This document shows, one piece after another, positions 17,049-25,068 of a stretch of 64,000 nt of DNA. The stretch is from Pseudodonghicola flavimaris (GTDB taxonomy: Bacteria; Pseudomonadota; Alphaproteobacteria; Rhodobacterales; Rhodobacteraceae), in the NCBI RefSeq assembly GCF_030164425.1, contig NZ_JASNJD010000021.1:31958-95957 (forward strand). Reading direction: 5' to 3'. A program made the translations under genes and the position numbers. The notes beneath the pieces were generated by a model that saw only the letters and a list, made by a program, of their open reading frames with translations, searched no databases and was not told the origin of the DNA. Numbering within the stretch: position 1 is the first letter of the stretch; every line of letters begins with the position of its first letter.

Positions 17049-17461
17049 TGAAACCGCTCATCTTATCGGCGGCCATCGTGGCTGCTCTCACGGTTTCTGG
17101 GACGGCCCAAGAACTGTGTATCGAGCCTATCAGGCCAGAGGCTGCACACCTTCTCGATGCCGGGCTTTCCGGTGCTGAGGTACGGGCGGAGTTTCGGCGC
17201 TACTTCAGCGAGGTCGAGGATTATCTGAACTGTCTGAACGAAACGTCGGGCCGGATCAGAGATGATGCGCGAGCCGCGGCTTACGACTACCAACAAGTGC
17301 TGGAGACGACAGAGCCGGGCAAAGCTGGTCAGGGCGATGATGGGTTTCGTCCGCAAAGTGTCGCCATGAAGGATACCGGCGAACTCTTCTTGGATTATCG
17401 ACCAAACGCTGGCGGCACCGGCTATGCCGGCGCCGCCAGGAAATCTTCCGCAGGGAGGTGA
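17048..17461 (+). CDS. small exported protein cotranscribed with repC
   Basis: A 137-residue protein beginning at the last base of the repC stop (TGATGA junction), so probably coupled to it. The signal peptide covers residues 1-20 (ending GTAQ). The mature part has two Cys (LCIEPIRPEA and DYLNCLNE) and a helical segment (IRDDARAAAYDYQQVLE). I do not recognise the family. The gene ends 35 bases before the IS element. The final residues (GTGYAGAARKSSAGR) look unlike the rest, so an IS-linked change of the C-terminus cannot be excluded. Confidence 0.6.
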   Translation: MKPLILSAAIVAALTVSGTAQELCIEPIRPEAAHLLDAGLSGAEVRAEFRRYFSEVEDYLNCLNETSGRIRDDARAAAYDYQQVLETTEPGKAGQGDDGFRPQSVAMKDTGELFLDYRPNAGGTGYAGAARKSSAGR

Positions 17462-17505
17462 TAGAGGAAGATTTCTATGGTGAAATCTTGCGCTAGGGTC
17501 AGGAT

Positions 17506-17895
17506 TCATAACCAGTAAATGACGAGAGCCGCGAGGGCGATGGCTGAGAGGAACACCTTGGGGCATCGGTCATAGCGGGTCGCGACGCGCCGCCAGTCCT
17601 TGAGCCTGCCGAACATGATTTCGATGCGGTTACGCCGTTTGTATCTCCGCTTGTCATATTTGACCGGCGTCTTGCGTTTCTTCCGTCCTGGGATGCAGGC
17701 ACGTATCCCCTTGTCCTGCAACGCTTCTCTGAACCAGTCAGCATCATAGCCGCGATCCCCGGGTAGCCATTTGACGTTTGGCAGGCCACCGAGCAGCGCC
17801 CGTGCGCCGATGTAGTCGCTGACCTGTCCAGCGGTGACGAACAGGTCGATCGGTCGTCCCTGACTGTCGCAGATGGCGTGCAGCTTGGTGTTCAT
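17506..17895 (-). CDS. IS5-family transposase, OrfB part
   Basis: The C-terminal half of the transposase. It carries the second catalytic Asp in PGDRGYDADWF and the catalytic Glu in RRNRIEIMFGRLKDWRRVATRYDR, completing the DDE triad together with OrfA. The first ATG is at 17895, but the frame is open further upstream to the slippery run at 17929-17939, so it is probably made only as a fusion by frameshifting. Both halves look intact, so the element may be active. Confidence 0.9.
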   Translation of the reverse strand: MNTKLHAICDSQGRPIDLFVTAGQVSDYIGARALLGGLPNVKWLPGDRGYDADWFREALQDKGIRACIPGRKKRKTPVKYDKRRYKRRNRIEIMFGRLKDWRRVATRYDRCPKVFLSAIALAALVIYWL

Positions 17896-17915
17896 GCCGC
17901 CCTTGGTGCGACCAA

Positions 17916-18263
17916 TCAGGCGACCACGCCCCCCTTTTTGACGGCCATGCTGGTCGCCGTTCGGTGAGCCTTGAGGTGTGTCGCGTCGATCATCACGGTC
18001 GTCTTCTCACCGTGTTCCGCCGCCAGTCCGGCCATCATCCGCGCGAAGATCCCCTTTTCGCTCCAACGCTTCCAGCGGCTGTAAAGTGTTTTGTGAGGAC
18101 CATATGCAGCAGGAGCGTCACGCCAACGCAAGCCATTGCGATTGATGAAGATAATCCCGCTCAGCACTCGCTTGTCATCAACCCGGGGCTTCCCGTGTGA
18201 CTTGGGAAAGAAGGGAGCCAAACGTGCCATCTGCGCGTCGGTCAGCCAGAAGAGATCGCTCAT
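17916..18263 (-). CDS. IS5-family transposase, OrfA part
   Basis: The N-terminal half of a DDE transposase, starting at the ATG at 18263 (MSDLFWLTDAQMARLAPFFP). It contains the helix-turn-helix region RVDDKRVLSGIIFINRNGLRWRD and the first catalytic Asp in MIDATHLKAHRTA. It ends in KKGGVVA within a run of As and Gs (minus strand), where a programmed shift to the second frame would join it to OrfB. The size and split-gene layout are usual for IS427-like elements. Confidence 0.9.
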   Translation of the reverse strand: MSDLFWLTDAQMARLAPFFPKSHGKPRVDDKRVLSGIIFINRNGLRWRDAPAAYGPHKTLYSRWKRWSEKGIFARMMAGLAAEHGEKTTVMIDATHLKAHRTATSMAVKKGGVVA

Positions 18264-18330
18264 GTCATCGCTCCGTTTTCGGAGGCGTGAATCACGCAGC
18301 GCAACTGAAATCAATGCATCCTGACCCTAG

Positions 18331-18672
18331 CCATTGTGCCGCCAAACCGCCACCAGCAAGCGCCACTACCGAAGGGAAGTCGGCCCAGTTGATGTAAGTC
18401 TTTGACGATACATTAATTGTGCGGACGTCCGACCACTCACTGCCGTTGAGGATGGCCATGCGAACTTCCGCTTCGGTTCCGCTTTCTTCGGTCCAGCTCA
18501 GCAAAACCCTGCCATCCGACAAGGGTGCGAGTGATGGTTCGCGAGCATTGATGCCAACAGGTGATCCGCGGTCGGTCAATCTGAATAATCCGGTTTCCTC
18601 CGCGTATGATGCGGTGGACGAAGCGAACAATGCACCAAGGATCAGAGTCGACGCAGCAGAATATTTAATCAT
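18331..18672 (-). pseudogene. 3'-truncated exported sialidase/BNR-like protein, cut by the IS
   Basis: A start at 18672 opens a signal peptide (MIKYSAASTLILGALFASST, ending SYA) and a sialidase-like beta-propeller beginning (NAREPSLAPLSDGRVLLSWTE, then VRMAILNGSEWSDVRTI). After ...GGGLAAQW the frame runs into the IS end at about 18330 and stops in IS sequence. No continuation is found on the other side of the IS: the sequence left of 17493 belongs to another gene and does not extend this frame. The truncated product is probably inactive. In related copper clusters such BNR-like proteins are extracytoplasmic; the role is not known. Confidence 0.75.
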
Positions 18673-18766
18673 GAACAGAATTTTCCCACCGTTATTGCTT
18701 TTCTGTGGCAAACCAAATGCTGATTGACCGTGCGCCAACTCCCATTCTTTTGACCGACGAAAATGC

Positions 18767-19207
18767 TTAGTCAATTCCGTTGGCCCGCTGCAAAGCTCGA
18801 ATGTACGCCACGATAGCAAGGATGTCTGAGCGCGTCACGGCTTCAACCGCTGGCATGTTGCCAAATTCCCAGTGGTGCGCCCGAACTCCATTCTGCGCTG
18901 CGAGGACAAACGCCATGTCGCCGTGGTGGCTGGGTTCATAGATCTTGTGAACAAGCGGAGGAGCGACGCCATCTTGGCCCTGCGCGTTTCGGCCATGGCA
19001 AGCGGAACAGACCGCATCATAAGCGCTTGCGCCGATTTGCTCCTGCTCTGTGAAACTGTTTGGTAGCTTGACAGTAGCGAGAGCACCCGCGGGAAGCGCG
19101 ATGCTGTCCTGCCTCTGGGCGCCCGTCCGAGTGTGGCTCGGTTGCACAATGAACCATACTGCTGCAGCGACGGCGACCAGAGCAAAAAATATCGCTGCCC
19201 ATTTCAT
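18767..19207 (-). CDS. membrane-anchored cytochrome c
   Basis: A 146-residue c-type cytochrome with an N-terminal membrane anchor (residues 2-22) and one haem site, CSACH at about residue 67. The probable axial Met is in GNMPAVEAVTRSDILAIVAYIRALQR. It starts at 19207 and overlaps the stop of the ABC-membrane-domain gene upstream by four bases, so the two are coupled. It probably carries electrons in the periplasm, perhaps for the copper oxidase of this module; that partner is inferred only from context. Confidence 0.9.
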   Translation of the reverse strand: MKWAAIFFALVAVAAAVWFIVQPSHTRTGAQRQDSIALPAGALATVKLPNSFTEQEQIGASAYDAVCSACHGRNAQGQDGVAPPLVHKIYEPSHHGDMAFVLAAQNGVRAHHWEFGNMPAVEAVTRSDILAIVAYIRALQRANGID

Positions 19208-20526
19208 ACTATCAAACTCTCTCGTGATGTTGCGATGGCCCCCTGCCTTTTTAGAGACGAAGCCGGGTATCTCAGTTGGGCTTGCTCGAATTGACTGACC
19301 TCCTGCGGCATGGTGTTGTCTGCTTGAACAATTGCGGATTGCTGGATCGATTTGTTGAAAAAGGTCGTGATTTCGTGGTACCGGATCCGCGTGTCTTCCA
19401 GCGTCTGATAGTAATTGAAGAGTTCTTTAAGCGGTGCCGAGAAGTCTTTGTGTGCGGCTAGGACGGCCACCAGGGCACCGAGTGTAATACGCCCTTCGAT
19501 GACGAAATATCCTCCCAATGAGTAGAACAGGAATGGGGTCAGCGCGGTTAGAAAATTGTTGAGGGCCTTGATGAAGAACTTCAGGCGGAAAATCTTCCTG
19601 CGGACGTGCTCAAGCTCTCTAAAACTCGCTCCGGCCGGTAGCAGTCCGGTCGGATTGACCTGCCGTTCATGCAGCTGTTCGCTAAGCTGTCTGCCGAGCT
19701 GTCGGACTTCCTTGATTCTTGTACGTGAAAGGGCGTTGACTCGCCGCTGTAGCTTGGGCAGCAGCACGAGCTGGATTGGCAGCACGGTCAGTGCGGCGGC
19801 ACCCAACACAGGGTCCTGAACGAACATGAAAAACAGGATCGTCAACAGTGTACCACCTTGTAGGATTGGCAGCGTGAGGACATCTGCCGCGAAGCCACCT
19901 ATGGGCTCAACTTCCTGTGCGAGAATAGGGACGATTTCGCTCTGGTTTCGGGAGTCGGGATCGCTGCGCCATTGCCGATAGACCAGCAGCCGGAAGCGCC
20001 GCAAAAAACGCTCAGCTACATATCCCTTGAACACGTTAAGGCCATATTTGTTTAGCCCATTCAGGATGATCGCCAAAAGGTAGAGACCACAGAGAAGCAT
20101 TAGGAAAACGACCTGATCGACGTCTCGTCCCAAAACGGCAACGGGGAAATGATCAGAATCCAAAGCGTTGTTTACGATCTGCTTTGGCAGTTCGAGGGTC
20201 AAATATTGAATAGGCATCGCGATGAGGCTGACTACAATCATCAATGCCTGCTGCCTTCTGGAGTAGCGCAGGACCGTGCTGAAAAGACTGCCTTCAAGCC
20301 CCCGTATGGGTTCAGGGTGGAACGTGGGGGTGTGACGGCGCTTCCAAAGCTTGAGAATGCCGCGAATAGCAAGATATGAGCCGACAGTGATCAGCAGCGC
20401 TGGTGCCAAGACCAGTATCAGATGAATGAACGGGTGAACCCAGTCTGGCGTCGCATCGCTGTAGTCGTACCCGAACGCGGCAGATACGTTGTGTACAAGC
20501 ACGTGATACCTGTCCAGGAGTGACAT
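19204..20526 (-). CDS. ABC-transporter transmembrane-domain protein without ATPase domain
   Basis: A protein of about 440 residues with about six to seven membrane segments. An N-terminal helix (HPFIHLILVLAPALLITVGSYLA) precedes an ABC-exporter-type transmembrane domain, with LLCGLYLLAIILNGLNKYGLNVFKGYVAERFLRRFR and long basic intracellular helices (QRRVNALSRTRIKEVRQLGRQL). No Walker A, signature or Walker B motif follows; the protein stops after a short tail. No separate ATP-binding gene lies nearby. The ATG at 20526 (MSLLDRYHVLV) is the natural start. It is coupled to cytochrome c downstream and preceded by a cupredoxin gene. It may be a non-transport membrane scaffold, or may use an ATPase encoded elsewhere. 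Confidence 0.8.
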   Translation of the reverse strand: MSLLDRYHVLVHNVSAAFGYDYSDATPDWVHPFIHLILVLAPALLITVGSYLAIRGILKLWKRRHTPTFHPEPIRGLEGSLFSTVLRYSRRQQALMIVVSLIAMPIQYLTLELPKQIVNNALDSDHFPVAVLGRDVDQVVFLMLLCGLYLLAIILNGLNKYGLNVFKGYVAERFLRRFRLLVYRQWRSDPDSRNQSEIVPILAQEVEPIGGFAADVLTLPILQGGTLLTILFFMFVQDPVLGAAALTVLPIQLVLLPKLQRRVNALSRTRIKEVRQLGRQLSEQLHERQVNPTGLLPAGASFRELEHVRRKIFRLKFFIKALNNFLTALTPFLFYSLGGYFVIEGRITLGALVAVLAAHKDFSAPLKELFNYYQTLEDTRIRYHEITTFFNKSIQQSAIVQADNTMPQEVSQFEQAQLRYPASSLKRQGAIATSRESLIV

Positions 20527-20534
20527 CAAAAATT

Positions 20535-21068
20535 CTAACCCTTGGATTTCGGCGCAAGGTGATCGTGCACGATGATGACGCCCCACATGCCCGCTTCCCG
20601 GTGGCCGGGTATCAAGCATACGAACTCCAGGTTCGTCATATCGGAGAACTCCCAGACCAGCTCGGCATTTTGTCCACTTGGGATCAAAACCGAGTTGGCG
20701 CGATCATGTTGCATATCGGGGTGTTCGCGCATCCACTGCTGATGTTTCGCAATTTCGTCAAAGGAGCCGAGAAAGAACTCGTGATCCAGAGCGCCCGTAT
20801 TGCCGATCAAAAACCGAACGACCGATCCCTTTTCAATCTGGATCGCGTCCGGCTCGAAAAGCATGTATCCGCTTTCTGTCTCCCTGATGGATATTTCGAT
20901 CGACCTGTCGAAAGTGGAGCCATCGCCGGGTTTCCCGATCGGATTATGGCCAGGCACTTCGAAGGCCCGCGCATGAGGTTGCTGGCCTTTGCCACTGGAA
21001 GCGTTCACTGAGAAAGCCGGAAAGACGAGCATAAGGGCGGTGGTGCAGGTTTTCAGGAAATTCATCAT
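20535..21068 (-). CDS. exported cupredoxin (type 1 copper protein)
   Basis: A 177-residue periplasmic cupredoxin. The signal peptide covers residues 1-24 (ending SVNA). Type 1 copper ligands are visible: His in GALDHEFFLGSF, then Cys-His-Met in FVCLIPGHREAGMWGVI. It is about 60% the length of its paralogue at 21175 and lacks the CusF domain. Two ATGs occur in tandem at 21068 and 21065. It is the first gene of the group cupredoxin, ABC membrane domain, cytochrome c, which ends at 18767. Electron transfer between copper oxidation and cytochrome is a plausible role, by inference. Confidence 0.88.
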   Translation of the reverse strand: MMNFLKTCTTALMLVFPAFSVNASSGKGQQPHARAFEVPGHNPIGKPGDGSTFDRSIEISIRETESGYMLFEPDAIQIEKGSVVRFLIGNTGALDHEFFLGSFDEIAKHQQWMREHPDMQHDRANSVLIPSGQNAELVWEFSDMTNLEFVCLIPGHREAGMWGVIIVHDHLAPKSKG

Positions 21069-21137
21069 GCTCGGCTACCTCCGTAGCGCTTGATTTTACG
21101 AGATATTCTTGCTTGCAGAGTAACGCCTCAAAAAGTT

Positions 21138-21163
21138 GGGGCCGGGGTGATTGCCCCGGCCCC
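21138..21163 (-). terminator. Rho-independent terminator after the cupredoxin-CusF gene
   Basis: A GC-rich hairpin with 10-base stems GGGGCCGGGG/CCCCGGCCCC around TGATTG is followed on the minus strand by AACTTTTTG. It ends the leftward group that comes from the multicopper oxidase side and separates it from the next cupredoxin gene. Confidence 0.85.
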
Positions 21164-21174
21164 ACTAACTGTCA

Positions 21175-21891
21175 TCACTTCATCTGTGTGACGGTCAGTT
21201 TTCCCTTCACGCGGTCTGCGACGAATTCGATGTCCTGACCTTCGGACATCTTGGCCATCATTGCCTCGTCGGCGCGGAACACCATGGTCATCGCGGGCAT
21301 GTCGAGGTTGACCAGCGGGCCGTGGATGATTGTGACCTTGCCGGCCTTGGCGTCGATCTTCTTGATGGTCCCGCTCGTGTATTCCACGTCAGCCTGAGCC
21401 ATCTGGTCCCCCACTGAGACCGCTCGGTGCATGCCGGATTCGTAGTGACCCGGAATTAGGCACGCCGCTTCGAACGTACCAGCATTCGCGAACGTCCAGA
21501 CGACCTCACCCGAAGCGCCCGCATCGAGACGGATTCGGTTCGGGTCGTCGTGTTCCATATCCATCTTGGCCATTTCGATCTTGTGCTCGGCGTTGCGCTC
21601 GACTGTATCAAGGACGAATTCATGCTCCAGCTCACCCTTGTTCGTGATGTTGAAGCGGATGGTTTCACCCTCCTTGATGGTCATCTCTTCGCTCTCGATC
21701 AGCATTTCGCCTTCGTCGTTTTCGAGCAGAGTGACATCAATTGTGCGGTCCACATTGGCGGCTTCACCCGGCATGCCGATCATCATGGCGGTCGGCTTGG
21801 TCTCACCGTGCCCGCCATCATGTGTGCCTGCGGCAAATGCTGGTGCCGAAAGCACCAACGCGAAGCTTGTCGTCAAAAGAAGATTTCTCAT
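21175..21891 (-). CDS. cupredoxin-CusF fusion protein
   Basis: An exported protein of about 238 residues with two copper domains. After the signal peptide (to AFA, about residue 20) and a His/Met stretch (GTHDGGHGETKPTAMMIGMPG), a cupredoxin domain has ligands in ELEHEFVL and in EAACLIPGHYESGMHRAV. The last about 70 residues are a CusF-type domain (TSGTIKKIDAKAGKVTIIHG, then LDMPAMTMVFRADEAMM), which in CusF binds Cu(I)/Ag(I) through Met, Met, His and Trp. The ATG at 21891 starts the signal; longer readings lie in the multicopper oxidase gene. The fusion suggests hand-over between an electron-transfer site and a Cu(I) carrier site. Confidence 0.9.
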   Translation of the reverse strand: MRNLLLTTSFALVLSAPAFAAGTHDGGHGETKPTAMMIGMPGEAANVDRTIDVTLLENDEGEMLIESEEMTIKEGETIRFNITNKGELEHEFVLDTVERNAEHKIEMAKMDMEHDDPNRIRLDAGASGEVVWTFANAGTFEAACLIPGHYESGMHRAVSVGDQMAQADVEYTSGTIKKIDAKAGKVTIIHGPLVNLDMPAMTMVFRADEAMMAKMSEGQDIEFVADRVKGKLTVTQMK

Positions 21892-21937
21892 TTCATTGTC
21901 CTGTAAGTTGGTTTGGTTGGAGTTGACGAAGGGCCGT

Positions 21938-23296
21938 TCAGCCCTTCGAGTTTGGCTTTGGTGTGAGAATGGTCTTGGGACTGTTGTTCGAGGCAAACTC
22001 GGGCAATTCGCCGGTCCATTCGTAGGCCATCTCGCCCGGAGGATTTTCGTACCAGCCGGGATCGGAGTAATCGTCCGCGTCGATGCCGTCCCGCACCTTT
22101 ACGACCGAAAACATGCCGCCCATCTCGATGGGGCCGTAGGGCCCCCAACCCGTCATCATGGGGATAGTGTTGTCAGGCAGCGGCATTTCCATTTTCGCCA
22201 TGTCCCCCATGCCGGACATGCCCATGGGCATGTATTCCGGCTGGAACTGACGGATCTTCTGGGTCAGTGGTTTCTTGTTGACCCCGATGAACGTCGGCAC
22301 ATCGTGACCCATGGCATTCATCGTGTGGTGCGACTTGTGGCAGTGGATTGCCCAGTCACCCAGATGGTCCGCGACGAACTCATAGGCGCGCATCGCGCCC
22401 ACGGGAATGTCGATGCTGACCTCTGGCCATTGCGCCGCCTCGGGCACCCATCCGCCATCCGTACAGGTGACCTTGAAGTCATAGCCGTGCATGTGGATCG
22501 GGTGGTTTGTCATCGTGAGGTTGCCGACGCGTACGCGCACCTTGTCGCCCTTGTTCACGACCAGCGGATCGATGTCGGGGAAGATCCGACTGTTCCACGT
22601 CCACAGGTTGAAGTCCGTCATCGTCATGATGCGGGGCACGTATGTGCCGGGATCGATGTCAAAGGCATTCAGCATGATAAGAAAATCGCGATCCACCGGC
22701 ATAAACGATGGGTCCTTGGGGTGGACCACGAACATGCCCATCATCCCCATCGCCATCTGGGTCATTTCGTCGCCATGGGGGTGGTACATGAACGTGCCGG
22801 ACTTCACCAAGTCGAATTCGTAGACAAACGTTTTCCCTGGCGGGATGCTGGGATGACTCAACCCGGAGACCCCATCCATGCCCGAGGGCAGGATGAGCCC
22901 GTGCCAATGCACCGTGGTGCCTTCCGGCAGCTTGTTGGTGACGTAGATGCGGATCCGGTCGCCTTCGACTGCTTCGATCGTTGGACCGGTGGACTGGCCG
23001 TTGTAGCCCCACAGATGCGCAATCATGCCGTCTGCAAGTTCGCGCTCTACCGGTTCGGCGACGAGGTGAAATTCCTTGACCCCGTTGTTCATCCGGTGCG
23101 GCAGGGTCCACCCGTTCAGCGTGACCACAGGTGTGTAGTCCGGCCCTGACGACGGACGCGCCGTAATCGCCGTTGCCGCACTGTCCATCTGCGCGGCTTC
23201 GGGGAGGCCCATGTTCAGGGTTTGACCCCAGGCTTTTGAAGAGACCAGCGTTGCACCTGCGGCGCCGGCTCCGAGTAATTGACGTCTGTTCAACAT
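21938..23296 (-). CDS. periplasmic multicopper oxidase (CopA-like)
   Basis: A 452-residue oxidase with a Tat signal (NRRQLLGAGAAGATLVSS). All four copper-ligand motifs are present: TVHWHGLILPSG, TFMYHPHGDEMTQMAMG, NHPIHMHGYDF and DWAIHCHKSHHTMNAMG. The last holds the type 1 Cys. A Met-rich loop (MPMGMSGMGDMAKMEMP) close to the C-terminus is typical of copper-tolerance oxidases and probably binds Cu(I). Such enzymes oxidise Cu(I) to Cu(II) in the periplasm. It is followed by the cupredoxin-CusF gene and preceded by a TolC-like gene in the same direction. Confidence 0.93.
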   Translation of the reverse strand: MLNRRQLLGAGAAGATLVSSKAWGQTLNMGLPEAAQMDSAATAITARPSSGPDYTPVVTLNGWTLPHRMNNGVKEFHLVAEPVERELADGMIAHLWGYNGQSTGPTIEAVEGDRIRIYVTNKLPEGTTVHWHGLILPSGMDGVSGLSHPSIPPGKTFVYEFDLVKSGTFMYHPHGDEMTQMAMGMMGMFVVHPKDPSFMPVDRDFLIMLNAFDIDPGTYVPRIMTMTDFNLWTWNSRIFPDIDPLVVNKGDKVRVRVGNLTMTNHPIHMHGYDFKVTCTDGGWVPEAAQWPEVSIDIPVGAMRAYEFVADHLGDWAIHCHKSHHTMNAMGHDVPTFIGVNKKPLTQKIRQFQPEYMPMGMSGMGDMAKMEMPLPDNTIPMMTGWGPYGPIEMGGMFSVVKVRDGIDADDYSDPGWYENPPGEMAYEWTGELPEFASNNSPKTILTPKPNSKG

Positions 23297-23307
23297 GTCA
23301 GTTCCTT

Positions 23308-24774
23308 TCAGTGTCCTGCGCCGCCACCGGCGGCAAGTGATGCGCCTTCTCCACCAGCACCACCGCCGCCTTCGCCGCCGCCATAGATCGCGGCGGTCAG
23401 ATCGGCCTGTGCCATATAGAATTCGCGTTTTGCATTTGCCGCTTCCAGGGATGCGGCAAGTTTCTCGCGCACATCAGTCAGCAGCTCGAAAGTGTTGGTG
23501 ATCATGCCGTTGTAGGACAGCAAACCCTCTTCTTCGACGGTCGTGCGTAGCGGCACCAGAACGTCGCGGTAGTGGCGCGCGATTTTGTATGCGGCATGAT
23601 AAGAGGCTTCAGCACCGCGCGCTTCAGACCGGACGTTCACGGCCTTCTCTGCGAGCACGTTGGCCGCTTGAAGATAAGACAATTCCGCCTTGCGCATCCG
23701 GGCCTTGCCGGTGTCGTAGATCGGGATCGCGAACTCCACTTCCACCTGAGGCAAAGTCTTGGTTTCAATGTCGCCACTGCCTTCAACTTCACGCTCAAAT
23801 TCGGCTCCCGCAACGATCTCCAGATCGCTGACAATGCGGGTCTGGTCGGTCAGACCAAACGCCTTGGCCTGCGCTTCCAGGCCAAGTTTGGCAACACGGA
23901 GATCCACCCGGTTTCGGAGCGCCTTGGCCTCGATGTCGGTCACACGGCCGACAGAACGCGGCAGTGCAGGAAGGGCATCTGGCACATAGTAATCGACTTC
24001 GGTGCCCCAGAGACCCATCAACCTGGTCAAAGCCTCCTTGGACCGAGTGGCGTTCAATCGTGCCTGTGCAAGTTGCCCCGCCAGTTCGGCATTGAATGCC
24101 TGTTCGCGGGCCTGCCCAGCTTTGTTGAGTGCGCCGGTCTCGCCCAACCTCATCGCCAGTTCAGAGCCGGCGTCAGAGGTCGCTTTCGCGCGCCGCAGAT
24201 AACTCACTGCCTCGAAGGCGGCGACTGCATCGACCCATGCCTTTCGCGTCTGATTTGCCAGTGCGAGTGTGTCGTTCACGGCATTGAGCTGAGCCTGCCT
24301 GAAGCTTGCATCAGCAATGGCCATACGCTGTTTACGCGTGGTGGCATCGAGGACGTTCGACCGGATCAGCCCTTCGATCGCCCTGTAGGCACCGAGTTCA
24401 GGCGCACCGATTCCCAAGACACCAATTGAGACGATCGGGTTTTCCGGCGTCGATTGCTGCCAAGCCTCAGCGGCCGAGAGGCCAACATTGGCGTAAGACG
24501 CTTGCAGACCCTTATTGTTCAGCAGCGCAACCTGAACCGCCGTATCGGCCGAGATCGTCTTCCGATGCACCATGCTGTGCACCTGTTTCTTGAGAGCTTC
24601 GTTTTCGGCCTGCGTTTCCGCAAACACGGTCCGTTTGCCGATCGCTGGCGTAATCTGGCTGGCCACATTGGCAAAACCGGCCTTCGGTTCGGTGTAGCTT
24701 ACCGGTACTGCGGTAGCGCAGGCACCCAAGAAAAGTGGAAAGCCAAGAACCAGCGGAATCTTAGATACCCGCAT
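23308..24774 (-). CDS. TolC-family outer-membrane lipoprotein
   Basis: A 488-residue outer-membrane factor. The lipobox is FLGACATAV (Cys at about residue 19). Two repeated coiled segments of the OEP type are visible (LALANQTRKAWVDAVAAFEA and LAGQLAQARLNATRSKEALT, and again in the second half RKAELSYLQAANVLAEKAV). The C-terminal Gly-rich tail (GGEGGGGAGGEG) is unusual. Neither an RND pump nor a membrane-fusion partner is encoded nearby, so it either works with a chromosomal pump or has another role with the copper oxidase. The ATG at 24774 overlaps the stop of the lipoprotein gene upstream. Confidence 0.9.
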   Translation of the reverse strand: MRVSKIPLVLGFPLFLGACATAVPVSYTEPKAGFANVASQITPAIGKRTVFAETQAENEALKKQVHSMVHRKTISADTAVQVALLNNKGLQASYANVGLSAAEAWQQSTPENPIVSIGVLGIGAPELGAYRAIEGLIRSNVLDATTRKQRMAIADASFRQAQLNAVNDTLALANQTRKAWVDAVAAFEAVSYLRRAKATSDAGSELAMRLGETGALNKAGQAREQAFNAELAGQLAQARLNATRSKEALTRLMGLWGTEVDYYVPDALPALPRSVGRVTDIEAKALRNRVDLRVAKLGLEAQAKAFGLTDQTRIVSDLEIVAGAEFEREVEGSGDIETKTLPQVEVEFAIPIYDTGKARMRKAELSYLQAANVLAEKAVNVRSEARGAEASYHAAYKIARHYRDVLVPLRTTVEEEGLLSYNGMITNTFELLTDVREKLAASLEAANAKREFYMAQADLTAAIYGGGEGGGGAGGEGASLAAGGGAGH

Positions 24775-24995
24775 CAGTTGCCCTCCGTCTGCTCTTGATT
24801 GACAGACCGCCAATCACGGGGGCCGGTCGGACCACGATAGGTGTAGCCAGCCAATGGATCTTGATAGTTGATCGGAGACGAAACGGTCGCGTTGACGACA
24901 GCCTGTTGTGTCGCAACGGAGGGCAAAGGGGTAGGCTCATAGGCGCATGCGCCAAGCCCGAGGGCCGAAGCCCCCATGAGTAGATGAATTTTCAT
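24774..24995 (-). CDS. small lipoprotein upstream of the TolC-like gene
   Basis: A 73-residue lipoprotein: signal MKIHLLMGASALGLGAC with the lipid Cys at about residue 17. The mature part includes YEPTPLPSV and NYQDPLAGYTYRGPTGPRDW, without Cys or a His cluster. It is coupled to the TolC-like gene by an ATGA overlap. No family is recognised. Confidence 0.75.
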   Translation of the reverse strand: MKIHLLMGASALGLGACAYEPTPLPSVATQQAVVNATVSSPINYQDPLAGYTYRGPTGPRDWRSVNQEQTEGN

Positions 24996-25068
24996 GAAGG
25001 TATCCTGATTGATGAACGATGTCTCACGCAGAGTCTGCGCAAGGCTCACACCCGGATTGGGCGCCGTT

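Larger units (their letters stand above)
17497..18326 (-). mobile_element. IS5-family (IS427-like) insertion sequence, complete
   Basis: The element is 830 bp. Terminal inverted repeats GGTCAGGATTCAT (17497-17509) and ATGCATCCTGACC (18314-18326) differ at one position. CTAG flanks both ends (17493-17496 and 18327-18330), as expected for a target preference or duplication of that group. It carries two overlapping-frame transposase ORFs joined by a C6T5 slippery run at 17929-17939. Because every copy of such an element inserts at CTAG, the matching flanks do not prove a simple insertion here (see findings). Confidence 0.92.
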
